A stretch of 64,000 nucleotides of DNA, from positions 46,037,772 to 46,101,771 of the forward strand of contig NC_088714.1 of the NCBI RefSeq assembly GCF_963576615.1, written 5' to 3'. Under the pieces are notes generated by a model, which did not search any database, was not told where the DNA came from, and worked only from the letters and a program-made list of their open reading frames with translations. Shown here piece by piece: positions 10,690-25,600 of the stretch. Positions within the stretch are counted from its first letter, which is position 1, and each line of letters starts with the position of its first letter. The position numbers were made by a program, and so were the translations under genes. The DNA comes from Watersipora subatra. Lineage: Eukaryota > Bryozoa > Gymnolaemata > Cheilostomatida > Watersiporidae.

Positions 10690-13600
10690 GTATTACTAGT
10701 TTAGTATACTCTAAACTTTAACAATAAACTTCATTATAGTAGAACTACTTTAGATACTTGCACCTTACTTGACTATGAGCTGTAAAACTTAAGAATGCCT
10801 AAAGAATGCCTACTAAAGAACTACTAAAGAATGCCTTCTATTCAGAATCTAACTTTGGAGAGGGTAAGTACGCTTTGAGAAGACAAGATAACAATTATCT
10901 CTACTGGAAGTATCACCCAAAGCCTCATCAAACTACTGTGCAACGGCTGGACAACTCAGAGACAAATGAATGGGTGCTAATGCCTGCATCAGGTAAGTAC
11001 AATATCAAAAGTTGCTTTTCTCCACCCATCTGCTACAATACTGCCAATGTTAGAAATTTGTTAGAATTGTCGGAAATTTTATAGGAAGGGCAACTCCGAA
11101 TACATTCTTTGCTTCAGCATTAGAAGATGACATGTTTAATATAGCTAAATACAGGCCACTCTCTGATGACCTAGCTTTTTTCCAAGAGATGTCTAAAAGA
11201 GAAGGGAATATAAATGCTTCAACTTCAACAGTGGCTCTCACTCTACCCGCTTCGAACTTTAAATATAAAACACCTGATATGAAGAGGTTGGTCCCACTTA
11301 GAGACAGGGGTACATCACACAGGTGTGGTTGTGTTTCCTGTTTTACAAATGTTTTACACAGGTGTAACTTTGTTTCCTGTGTTTCACAAGAAATCACAAA
11401 TTTTAACATGCAAACCATTTCACATTTTTGTTAGCACATTATTTTTAAACAATAGCTTGCTTTCTCATCTGCATAGATTAGATTTTAGTTTCATTATTTA
11501 ATTTCAAGTCATTCTTGTGACTTTAAACCTTATGATGTAACTTCTTCAAACTGGTGTTTTGGCTTTATTCTAATAAGGTATTCTTCAAAACTAAGAAAGT
11601 AATTGAAAAAATGAAATAAGAGTTGTTTTACTATTTCAGTGAGATCGTAACTCCCAGCAGAATCTTGATGGTAACCGGCGCTGGAACTTCAGCAAGTATG
11701 AGATTTGCTAATTACTGTAAATTTTTTACTAATAACTCAACTAGATATTAAGACCAAATATGTGAACAAACAATGCTACTGGACGCGATAACATGCTAGG
11801 AAAAGTACTAACGTAATAGTTATTATAACAATAATAGCAATAATAACAAGATAAATTATTAATAGTAACATAAGTGTCAAACGTATAAGAAATAGAAATA
11901 ATCATATTTACTATGTAAGAAGTAAAAACTAATGACACTAATAATAATAATAATAACTATTATTATTATTATAATAAGAATAATAATAATTACAATAATC
12001 ATAATCGTAAATAACTAGAATAATGATAGTAACTCGTAAGACAATCATCAGTGAACATAGAGTACAGATGCATAAGGTTTGTTGTAATGAAAAGTTGGAA
12101 TAAGCATAGTGGTAATTATCACATATAGCAAAAACAAACATCTTGCAGATATAACCAAGTCAGTTAATGTGATGAGGTCGAGGAAAGACAAAGATGTTAT
12201 GAGAATAATAAGTATGTCGTAAACTACTCACAGTAAACTATACAGATCTGTTATTCCATTGGATGTTTATTACCGCAGGAAATCTACAGCAAGAACTGAA
12301 TAAGTTGGTTTCAGTCTCAGGGAAAAATATATCAGAGCCTCTGAAGGAAAGGAGTGAAGAAAGTCAATTAGGCAGCATGGATGCTGACTTCAGGTATGTT
12401 ATTAGCATATGTTGATATTAATATGTTGACAATACATGCATGTTGATAATATTTGTAGTCTAAAGTCTAAATTTGATATTAGCATTTTTTTATCATAAAT
12501 ATGAATACAATAAATAAAGCTCTAATTATTTTTAGATTTAAATTCATCTCATAGAAAGTTTACTAGATTAAATGTTTAAAATACCATTACCTCCAAATAC
12601 CAAAGTAATATTGTTAGCAAATATTGGAAATACTAAAAGATAACACTTGCTAGCCAACTAATATTTATACCCAGTTACAAGATGGATCTTATAAACTTTG
12701 ATAGAGACATTGTGTGTGTCGTATTAAATTGCTATTGTATTTATCATTTATTTCAGCGAGTGGATAACTCTTAAATCTGGTGAAATGTACAAAGAAGAAA
12801 AGGGTCATGTCGGTATGCCATTATTGCTTTAGGTATAACTAAAGTCAAAGATTTTTGTTTCAATCTAATTTAATGTAAATGCTAAAATATCTTAAAATAT
12901 TCCTCTAATAAAAGTAATATATAGAAGGCTACCCAATCACATTTCCACATATTTGGCACCTACAACACAGCAGAGTAAGACATGGTGAATCATATGATAC
13001 CAATTACCTGTAATGTGAATTTTTTTGCAAGTTAACATTTAAGTATGTTTATCTTTTAATTTTTATTCAAAGTAGTAATATTATTCAAATTCAGCTTACA
13101 CGGCCTGAAGTTGGGCAATCTTGGAAAAATTTAAGTTCATGTCATAGCCAGAGTGTTACTAAAATAGTTGGGGGTATATTTCTTTCCTAGCTTCAACGAT
13201 TATAGAGGGCTAACTATAATCTTTTTATGTCAAGAACTGATATTCTAAATATTAAAATTTGTATTTATTGCTTCCAAGTAATATATCATAAGCTGTACCA
13301 TAAAATAGTATCACAACTTTTAACTTTTTTTGTCAGTTGGTTAGACACAGTTTGTTTTGATAGATCATTTCAAATGACTATTTTAACATCACTCTCTCCT
13401 GTTTATGCAAATGAAGCGAATATGCACGTAACGTAAAATAGCTTTATTATAGTCTTCATACAGCTGTGCTCGTTTCATATTAATGCTACCGTCTACCTGA
13501 AGCTGACTAGAATAGCAGACTAGCCCTTTGCAAATAGTAAATCAAAAAATCAATTAACAACCTTAAAGTGTCAACTGTCAATTAATCTTTAATAGCTAAT

Positions 13601-16600
13601 TGATATTTATTAAAATGTGAGCTATGCTGTCAGTCATTATAGAGCAGCAAACATTCTATGTTCAAATGCTATTAAGTAGGTTTATACGGTCAAAAGAAAT
13701 ATTTATATTAAAATTAGTCAGTGATTACTTCCAGCTATTCAAAATTATATTGGCGGGTATCTAATAGCACCTTGCTGTACTTACTGTTGCTCAAGTAAAA
13801 CAATTTTGCATAAATTATTATTATAATATATTTGTTATAATAAAATTGTCTCTACTTAAGAAAAATTTAATTTTATTTATACTATTTTTTACTACTTTTG
13901 TTTCCATGTCACACTTTGTATAGACCGATGCTGCTTTTACTCTCCTTTAAAAATTGACTTGAAAGACAAATTACAACAGAATAATTTCTTTCGAAAAACT
14001 ACGTTTTCAACAATTTTCAGTTGAGTGAGAGTATTTCATGCTGTAGGTAATGCAAAGAAATTAAACAATACTGTGGTACGGACTATCAATTAATTGTTTT
14101 CTGCTTCTAAATTATATTGTTTGCTGTTTGCTCTGTTCATGCTGTGAGTGCTGTGAATATTTACGCTGGTGTAAAATTGAAATAAAAATGGTTGTTATTT
14201 CAATTATGCACCAATATCATATGCAATATAATATTGGTGTTTAGTTGAATATGATATTGACATATCATTATGTCAAGATCATATGCATACATCAGAAAAC
14301 ATTTATCTATATATAGTTAAATCGTAGTAATCGTACCCTCAGGATACGATTACCATGATATACCATTTTATCATCTTACGAGGTGGAACATGATGATTTT
14401 TTCACCTCACTATACAAATCTCATTTCACCATATGAATTCAACAAAATCTTTGCCTGAGTTCAAATTTGACAGTTGGTGTGGTTATTACCATCATCAAAA
14501 TGACAAAGACGACACAAAGCTGCTCGCCAAAGACATTTTCACAATGCCTGAAAAAGACACGATGACCGATTTCTCTCAGTTCAGCCATTCTCATTTGTAA
14601 AACAGTGATATTTTCCTTTTAAAACCAGTAACAACGTTGGAGGTGCGATCCCTTGAAACAGATATTCAGTGGTCAGACAACTTCTCTTAACCTGCCAACA
14701 AAAATCCACTTCATTACAAAAACAGCATCGTTCGGGCTTTTTTGCCGAATTGGATTAAAAAAGGTTGTACTGAGAATAGGCTAAAATTATACTGAAAACA
14801 AAGCCATAAACTAATAAATGTAGGTGATAAGATTTTAGCAATAAAAAATTTAAATTCAGTAAAATAAGTAAAAGTACATACTAAAACTTAGCTTTAAGCG
14901 TGTTTGTGTTTAGTAAGCCAAACATATTTAAAGTGACTTCAGTGTTTATGCTATACGTATGTCTGTCTTGAAGTTATGAACTCTCTACGGTACATACTAC
15001 ACATAGCACATCAAAACGTTGCGTTTTAATGCAAATCATAACCAATAAATACACTAAAGCTACTGTAGGTAGCTTTAGTTGGCAAGGTTAACATATTGCT
15101 TGGTTACTAATTTTTAATATGCACAACAAGTATATAAAATTTTGATGATTTTTGCCAGGGGATGTTTGCATTAGATAATTACTATGAGTTTCTATACTAC
15201 TCTGTAAAACATTTTCACCTTACGATGCCAACACTGAAACAAATTAAAATCAAATAATTGTATACCAAATAATTTTTTATTATAATCGTAGCAAATCGGA
15301 CTTTATCTAGCCATTATTTGCTAATTATTTCACATTTACGTTTAAAGGCTTTTACAGTCATTTTATTTGTTCTCTTAATTTATTTGAAGTGCACCAAACA
15401 CTCTTCTCAAAATATGAAATTTGAAACTTAGAATGGTAACTGTTGTTATATGTTAAATAATAGCAAATTTTCTGTGAAAATGCTTTTTATTACCCGGGCA
15501 ATGCCGGGCATTCACCTAGTTTAAACATATATGCCTGTTATCTGGTTTTACATAGTTAGGTAACATAAGCGGAAAGATGAAATCTAAATGAAACCAAAAT
15601 ATATTTTTCAACAGAACCTGCTTATAGTTTACATAGAAATATGCTGAATCATGGAGTGATTAGTTGAAGAGATAGAGCAAAGAGTTGCAAAACTGTTAAT
15701 AGCGGTATTGACTCTTGAAGCTAACTATAGATTTGTTTTTAGCAGTTTCATGAAAAAAAGAGCTACTCAAATCTCAACAGCTTATACAATCTGCCAAGCA
15801 AAATATTGGAGGGGGTAAGTTATTTTACCTGCTCATTAAATTTGTTCTTCATTCTTCTAGCTTTTGTGTGACCTCTCATTTTTATTAACACTCTGGTAAT
15901 CTAGTGTGTCATGAGAGATCGTAAGGTGTAATGACCTTTGGTACAATTATTAGATAAAAATCAAATCCTATAGCTAATAAAATCTTGGAAGAAAAAATTC
16001 ACATCACCGAAGATTTTATCTTGGAACCTCCCGTTTACCAGTCTAATCCCTTACCAATTAAGCAATGCGAGCTTGATAAATTCATTGGGTGATAAATGTC
16101 ACTATGTGGGTAAAAATACGCCACACCTCTACGTTACGGTGCAACGTCATTTTATGTATTAATAAGAACTTACTCAAATTAGTCATTGGCAATGTGCCAG
16201 GCTAAGGGCAAGTGGCATTGTTTATAAGCTGTGTTTATAGGTGTGGCATTGCTATTTCTGTTTATAAGCTGATTTTTAATACCCATGCAACGCCGGTTAT
16301 TCCGCTAGTCTTCACAATAAATAGAGCTCGTTTGTCTATCTGAAACCACGGTAAGAGCATTAGGAAAAAAGATTGCTTCACACATGAATCGACCTCAGAC
16401 ATGTGAATTTCTAGACAAGGGCGCTACCATCTACATTACTCGACCACCTTTCCACATTTATGAATAACTGTGTGCACGCTTATTACACATGACAATCTTT
16501 CGCGACGCAGGAGACTGCCACAGACTAGTTACGAATGAAATCTGTCGAGTCAAGGCAACACGAGACAAAGATTTGCGATTTTTAGTTGTTAAAATTACAT

Positions 16601-19600
16601 GACCTCTGATTCACAGGCAGCACCAGATCAGTCTGCTGCCCAAGTAAAGAAAATAATTCAAGCCATAAATCAATCATATAAAGCCTTGGAAAAAGGCAGT
16701 GGACAGCGAGTGGTGGTGGCATACAGCCCTCAAAATGGAAAAGAGAGTGCTGAGGAAGCAATGCTTAGAACTGAAGCAGGTAGAAGATTGACATATTCTA
16801 ATGTAGATGAGTTTGAAAAACTTTGCTGTCAATACTGGTCCTACTACTATAACTTGTTGGAGTTGTCCTTTCTGTATAATTCAATGTTTTGATTGCTGAA
16901 GTACTTGCTCTTTCTTTAAAGCTTTTCTGGTAGACAGATGTTTCACATAAAAGCAATTAAAGTTTATTTATTGTTTATAGCATTATTAGGAACAAATTTA
17001 ATAGAAACATAATTACATCCATTCCTACTATTTTCGTTAAGTGTAGGTGTTTCATGTATCACGTGTAAGTCAATCACTATCAAAATGGTTTTGGAGTTGT
17101 ATTCACATTTTTAGACAGTTACATGCCTGACATAATATTATTTTTAAGTAAACATGGTTTTTTAACTAAAGTACAAGCAAAAAGCTGCAATTGTGATGGT
17201 TTTTATGGTGATTAAATGATGGTTAAATGATTATTTAATAAATATAATGCATTAAATCATTAAATAAATTTTGATAATTAAATGCAAGAATGCTAAACCC
17301 ATACATTCGGTAAATATATCTATACTACATCTTTAAAATCCACATTGGCTATGCCAGTTGCTAAGCAACAAATCAACAACCTTTTTCATATTAAAGTTCT
17401 CAGTAGTGTTTACAGAACGTATAAGGATACACCTAAGGTAAAGAGAACCATTATAAGTTGTCTATCATATTTTGTACAATATGTAGAAAAACTGGGAGAA
17501 GAGCTAAAAATCATGAAAAAGCTCTCTGCTAAGGTAAAAAATGCATCAGACTTACTGGAACAGAAGAAGAAGTACAACAGTGACTCACATAAAGTCATAA
17601 ACGCTATACTCAAGTATGTCTGCTTCCTACTCATAATATTGTACTTGGTGTAAACTTTATTTGTATTATTAAAATTGTGTGAATTAATATTATAATTTAA
17701 TACATTGATATAAAATTAATTAGCATAGTTGTACTAGTAACTTAAAAGACAATTACTTCTAACTGCCTATAGTCAATGTATGTATTTGATAGTCAACTAA
17801 AACAAAACGTTTTTTTCAATTGATGGCTTTCTTATCAGCTGGAACTTAGAAGTCTTCAATATTTTGTGACTCCTACTAATGTCTAGTAAGAATGACGTAA
17901 AATCATCAAGAAATAGTGGAAAAAAACACAAATTTTTTAATTTTGTTTGCCAAGTCATCAATAACTAGTTTTAGCTTTAAAATAAGAAACTACTAAAATA
18001 ATCTTCACTTAAAATTAATTATATTATAAACATAACTTTACAAATTTTGCACATTTGATTACAGCTATTAGCAAGTATCTAAAATAATTTCCTCTGATCT
18101 AGGCTGGCTGACTCACTCTTGGCTAAGAACAAACCAGAAATATCTATCAATATTGGTGAGGAAGAAACTTCAGGTACACTAAATAAACTTCTTTATGGAT
18201 TCCTTGAAGAAGTCATCTCTAGCTTCTTAGATTTCTCAAAAGTTTTGTTTAATAATATCAACAGTACCTCATGAAATAGAAAATTATGCAATTTATTGCA
18301 TCATTTCTACAGTGGCACGAATCCTCAATGATACAGAAACTCTGTACATCTTCTCGACATATTTGCTCTCCGCTGCTAGTTATACATGAACCAGTCTTAA
18401 ATGATTGGATGTTTTAGAAGCAGGAAGAAATGGCTGGTCTGATTGGACAACCTGGAGTGATTGCACCATGCAATGTGGACTGCATAGTTACCAGTTCAAA
18501 CACAGGATCTGTATCCACTCTGGTCATTGCCCCGGGGAGAGCAAAGAGCGTAAGCAGTGTTTCGGTACATTTTACCTCATTTTCTTAGACTTCATGACAG
18601 TAGCTAAGAATAACATACAAATATGGCTTGATACCTGCAATAATGGGCTAACTAACTACTATAATAAAACCCATGTCCATTTGTCTGTTCATCCATAGCC
18701 ACACTTTCAAGTTAGGAAAAAACATTGCATGTTGTGGGATTTCAACTCACTCCATTTACCTTGGTAACCTAACATGATAACATCTGCTACAGTCAGTCGC
18801 TTTAGACATCCTTGAATAGTTGTGCACATAAGTATTCTCTATACTTTATTGGCACTCCTGACAATCTCTCACAGTCTGCCAGGGTATTAATAGACAAAAG
18901 CTATTTCAACAGGATGTGCTATGAAATAATCTGAATGTATTAGTTTCTTCAAAAACTATTATTTTAATATTTTGAAAAATTAATTTTGTAAAACAATTTT
19001 GTCCTTTCTACTGTTATCAATTAGTAGGATATGCTTTTTTTAGCAAAGTTTGAACTTTTGAATATCTGCTAGAAAGTTTTCAATTTTTTAAAAATTTTAA
19101 AAAACAAGAGAGCTAGGGGAGAGTGGCAATTTTGCAACTGATTAGCTTAGTTAAGCGGTTGTGTGACCAACTGATACCATGAATAATAATATCTAAATGT
19201 CTTTTTAAGAACACAATGTGTCAAATTGGTGCTTTCCAAATTTTAAAAATCTTTGAAAAATTGTTCCTGGTTTTATGCATGCAAAGCTCGAAAGGAGTTT
19301 CTCATTCTGACCCCTAATTGAGGTAAATTCCTAAATTTATTTCTGATGTCTCTCTCACGTATCGCAGGTTTACCGAAGTGTGTGCCAGAAGCAGGAGTAT
19401 GGTCGAGTTGGTCTCATTGGACTCAATGCAGTGCATCTTGTGGTGTCGGCACCAAGAAGAGTTACAGGAGCTGTCAGATAGAGTCGGGTTGTGAAGGAAA
19501 AGATGAAATGACTGAGAAATGCTTTTCATTGATACCATGCTCAGAGGATGACAAGTAAATGCTTTCACCTTTTACTTGACTTCATATTTTAGAATAATTT

Positions 19601-22600
19601 CTAATGATGGCTGCAGAAATTGTCTTCACATTGGTTTCTTGTAGCCTTTGTATAAACTAATCACTACTCCTTCTAAACACAATTAAGTTTACTTCCAAAT
19701 GTTGCTTAGATGAGATCATTTATATGGAGTTACCCTACCTCAGTCTGCAAGCATTCTTTACTCAACCAATCAGCAAAAAGTAAGCTATGCACTGGAACTG
19801 TTTTTTTATGTTGCTCAACCCCAATGACAACCTAACAAAGTGTTAACTTTCTTTGACAGTGATGAGCACCTTCAGCTTTCTGATGGCTGGAGCAGGTGCT
19901 CTGTATCATGTGGCTCAGGTATTCAATATAGAGCCAACACGAAAGGTAGAAAACTCTCAAGAACTTGTCAAGGGCAGACCTCATGTGACAGTGGTATGAT
20001 TAGAGAACATATTATAATTTTTCTTTTTAAGTCATATCAGTCATTTATTAAATACAATATCTTTTAACATTTTACTTAAAATATTTTCTATTTTTAAATT
20101 TTACAATTTTTCTGTAATACTTTAACGTTTGTATATAAGTTTTAATTTAATAATAATATTATTGATAATAATAATATTTAATTTTAATCATTAAGTATTC
20201 ATCTGCAAGTTTTTAGCAAAATTTTTAATGTTAGTACCATAGCACAGCTGCGGCAGCCTTTTTACAAAACCCATCAGCTATTTTTATCCCAAAATTTAAG
20301 TTGTGAACAAAGATATCTAAAACTTTCATCTAAGAATTTTTTAATCATTCTTTATCTTGATGACTAGCGCTGTCATTGAATTCAAAGTATTAAAGATGGA
20401 TGTCTCTTTAAGAGTCATAAAATGCACTTGAGTATTTCAACCCAGGCTTTTAAGTGTATAATTTTTTGTAGCTTTAGCGCATTGGCAGAATTGGCAGGCA
20501 TGGGGAGCATGCACAGTGACATGTGGGCTAGGCGTCAGAGTCAAGTCTAGGATATGTCTCACTAGAACACCTGCTGCTACCTGTCATGGAAGTGGGATGC
20601 ACACAGAGGCTTGTACAATACCTTGCAACTCTCATAGGATTCCTGATGTAGGCGAGTGACTATGTTTTACTCTAGTCATTTTTGGAACAATAACAATAAT
20701 TTATTCTAAAAAAAAATTGCTAAGCCCATGAATTTATTTTCTCTTTATTCTAAAACAATTTAATTATTTTATTGTGTTATGTTACAGCCTAAATATAACT
20801 TAATGAGATATGAAAGTAGTCTAAGGTCATTCAAAATTCATGTTCTCACAAAAACTTGGATTTTACACGAAATGTTTTTTAGATATACAGAGACCTCTTG
20901 TCATGGTTTTGTATTTTAGAGTGAAATTTATAAATGCAAACTCAATAATTTTTTAATAGAGTAATATGCAAATGCTGAATAACTCTATTCTTTCGGGATA
21001 TAACTCTATCCTGTTCATAACCAAAATCAATTCAAAGACTTTTTGTGGCGTTCGATTTTCAAAGAGCTGAATTCATTTCTATCTTTCTACAGGTTGCCTA
21101 AGCTGCACAAACTGAAAGTTATGTATATTTCTCTTTGTAACCTAGTTCTACTCAACTGAAAATGGATAGATACAAAAATTGGATAAAATTTTAACAAAAG
21201 CAAAGATTTTGCATTTAACAGATCCTTTAGGCAGCAAAGACAGCTATCAAAGGAATGGATGGTCAGGTACTTGGAGCGAGTGGACTGACTGGACAAGCTG
21301 CTCTGTAAGCTGTGGTATTGGAGTAGAGATCAAATATAGGAGGTGTAGAGGTCAATGTTACGGCAACTTTCAACAGAGGCGTCCATGTGTGAAGGATTCT
21401 TGTGACTTTGGTAATTTTCCATTTATTCTCAAACTTCTTACATTAAATTACAATCTCACTAACGTTATTGTTCATTGTTATACCAGAATAGTATAGTGCT
21501 ATAGGTTAAGTATAATGCATTTATACCTAAACCATAACCTTGGGGGACTAAACAGGCTTCTCATCTGCGCCTCAGTGTGAACGAGGGTGTGGCTAGCAGC
21601 CCTGCGAAACTAAAAACAAAATCTGACAAGGGGCGGAGGAGAGGAGCTACTCTGCAAACCAATGACCTGCTAGCTAAAGATGGTGTCTCCATAAAAACAA
21701 CCAAAAAAGGCAATGGCAAACCATCGTTAAAACCAGCCAAGAAGAGGAAGAGAGAGGAAGAAAGACAATTTTTTATTGACTTACAAAGATAACGCTGTTA
21801 TCTTTGCAGATCAATAAAAATCATGTTGCTGTTTCATTGTACTTAAAATATTTTTAATTAGATAATTAAAATATTTTAATTTTTAATTAAAATATTTTTA
21901 ATTTTTAATTTGTACTTTAATATTTTTAACATGTAATTAGAGCAAAATAAAAGTTTTAAGATTAGTTCAACTAAAAAAGATGATCTTTGACAAGTTTTTC
22001 TTACATCGTTAAGCGTATTATTAAAAGCGTACTATTATTAGGTTTATTAGTTTTTCATACAAAAAATGGCGCAAAATATAACAAAATATATTCAGCTTAA
22101 CATCTTAAATAACATTTCATTTCACGTGTATGTTTTAAATGCGTAATGTATTAGAATCAAAAGGATAAACGATCATTTCACACAAGCAATACAGTAACTA
22201 CATACATGTACTGTATAACTATTTTTAAAACAAAGTATCAAGTAATATACAAATAGAAATAGCTTGTTTTTTAAGCTGATATATTTACGCTTTTAGACAA
22301 TGTAGGGTATGCTGAAAGGCTACTCGAAGGTGACTCAACAAAACTGGGGTGTCCTGTTGAAGATATTGAGGATAGCGGAGAGGTCATTTGGGTTTCCCCA
22401 GATGGAATGAGAATTGACAATGACTCTAAAGACAAAAGGTGACTGTAGAAAACCTAAGGAGTTTTAATCTAGGCTTTCGCAATATTATATTAATATTATA
22501 TTATATTAATATTACGTTGTGAAATGTGTAGCTGAACTTACATACAACGATTTTGGTAATTTAATGGCAATATTTATATATAATTTGGGTGATATGAATA

Positions 22601-25600
22601 AAACATAATACTATATAATTTAATATAAATCTTTGCATATAATTTGGGTGTTTAGGTAAGAAAAAGGACATTAAACAGGCAGAAATTAGTACGATAAAAG
22701 TAAGGAGAATGAGAGTAGATTATTTAATTTATTTTAAATCATTCACAAGAGAAGCTGAACACTGTCAGAAAACATTTTTAGCTGATTTCATTTGTGGTGG
22801 TTTAGAAAGTGCTTATATGATATCATGATGTACATTCTGTCTCTACATAATAACTTTTACAATAATATGAGCTGTGGTTGTCCGTCTAGAGCCATGTTAG
22901 AAAAATATTTTGCTTCTAATGAGAATCAAACTCATGATTTTTTGGCTATGTTGAACAAAACTCTACTTTTATGTTGGAATAATTATGGAGTTACTTATTA
23001 CGTCTGATGGCCTCTCACTGCGCACCAGATATATATATATTGTATATGTGGCTATATATATACTATATGGAGTAGAGTTACATTGTATACTAGATATCCT
23101 GTATATATGCTATCTTCTATATATAGGATAAATACATATATATAGTATATATACATATATAGTATATATGTTACTATATATACTCTATATAGTATTTATA
23201 ACATATATGGCATATGTGTAGGATATATATACATTTACAGGTATTATATAGCATATGCGTAAGATATATATACATTTACAGGTATTATATAGCATATGCG
23301 TAGGATATATATACTTTTACAGGTATTATATAGCATATGCGTACAATATATATACATTTACAGGTATTATATAGCATATGCGTAGGATATATATACATTT
23401 ACAGGTATTATATAGCATATGCGTACAATATATATACATTTACAGGTATTATATAGCATATGTGAATGATATATATACATGCACTATATATGTAGTATTA
23501 TATAGCATATGTGAAGGATATATATACATGCACTATATATGTAGTATTATATAGCATATGTGAAGGATATATATACATGTACTATATATGTAGTATTATA
23601 TAGCATATGTGAAGGATATATATACATGCACTATATATGTAGTATTATATAATAATCATACATGAAAGTTTCTTTTGTTAATTTCACTTGATATGTAGAG
23701 TACTAAAGTTGTTCTCGCAAAAAAGAGCAGCATTTGCAATGACCTCTACTTTACTACAGGTTCAAGTTATTAGGGAAAACTCTAGAGATAATTGACGCAA
23801 GAAGTGCAACTGCAGGAACGTACCACTGCATAGTCAGTCACAGTTCTACTGGTATTGTTCAGTCTGGAGATGTGAGTCTAGGTAAGTGGGTTACCACTTG
23901 TCTAGTCTTGGCCAAAATATAACCAGACCTAATTTACTCCTGGTTTCCTTCTCAGAAAATATTTCAAATGAAAACTGGTGAAATTACAATCTGTTAGATA
24001 ATGAAAACTTGTATTAGAATACTTTAGAGTGTATTATTATAAATTATATGAATGCTTCACATATTTATATCAGTAAAAACCTTAAATAGAGCAGCGTCAA
24101 AAATTATGAGACCACCTTTTTAGGAAATATTTGTTGGTAGCTTACTAAGCTTACTGGTAACTTGATGACTTACTGCCTTATATTTGCTAGAAACCACCAC
24201 AAACTATATATTATTAGATGCAGAATTTTTTAAATATTTGTAAAAATAGCTGTCATTATTCACTATACAATTATACCAGATGCATTTCAAGTAATATCTC
24301 AACAAGTCAATGATTTTTTTCCAAGTTGAAATTATCTTTAAACTAATACATGTCAAAGTTTTTTTTCCAAGTATGTGCGAATTTGACTGCTGACAATTTT
24401 AGCTAGTTTTAATACATTTGGACCAATTTTGACCCTCACACATTTTTCTAGTTTGTTGAGATTTTTCTCAAATTAGAAAAATGCGTGAGAGTGAAAATTG
24501 GTCCAAAATGTATTAAAACTAGCTAAAATTGTCAAGAGTCATATTCACACATACTTGAAAAAAAACTTTGACTTGTATTAGAATGAAAATAATTTAAACT
24601 GGGAAAGAAAATTTGGTTGGTTTGAAAAAAAAGAAAACTGGTTTGTTGAGTTGTTACTTTGAATGCATCTGGTAAGCCATTGTGAGCGATTTTATGATGA
24701 TCTGGCATGATTTTAACCATCACTCAGCGTCACACAATTTTTCAAATGTCACGCGCTTTACAAAAACCTGTCATTATACCAATATATTTACCACTTGCCC
24801 ACACTTTTCTACTTGTTTTTAGAATATGATACATAGGCTAATAGCAAACAGTACAGCTAATGAACTTTCAGAGCTCCTGCATCACACTCACTCAGAAACT
24901 ACACTTAAAAATTTAACATTTAATTTAAAAATTTAACTTCTTATAGTTAAAATATCTTCACATGCAGTTTTTACATTGTAATCTGTGTAAAACTTTCTAA
25001 TGGCCAGAAACAGGCATTATTAGCGATACTCAGAAATCAAATCAGGAATTCATTGACTTGAAATTTGTTGAGATCAGAAATTGGAACTTTCATTCCATAC
25101 AAACTAAACAAACTCATTCTTGATTGTTGTGACGCAGCCGTAACCACAAAAGTGAAAGTTCTAGAAACTTAATCTCTTGCATTACAATAAGCCCATTTAG
25201 TCTTAAATACTTTCAAAGTAGTTTCTGGAGGTAATAAATAAGATTGCTTTAGCGTAAGAGCTCAAACTGTAATAAGATTACAATAAAGGTATAAAACTGG
25301 TATGTTAGCTCTATAAAATATCTGTGTGAGAATAGACTGAGATATCTGCAGCAGGCAACAAAATGCTTTACAGCAATATTCAGAATCAATAGTTAAAAGT
25401 ATATCTTTTGTCCTACTTTGCTCTTCATTGCCTCCAGAAACGGCAATGACAGTATTGAAAACCAGAGTGCAAAATAGGTCAAAATAGAATAATCAGTTTT
25501 GTTGCAACAGTTTACTTTTAACTGTTAATTCTGATTATTGCTGTAAAGTATTGTGCTACCTGCTGCAGATATCTCAGTCTATTCTCACACAAATATTTTA

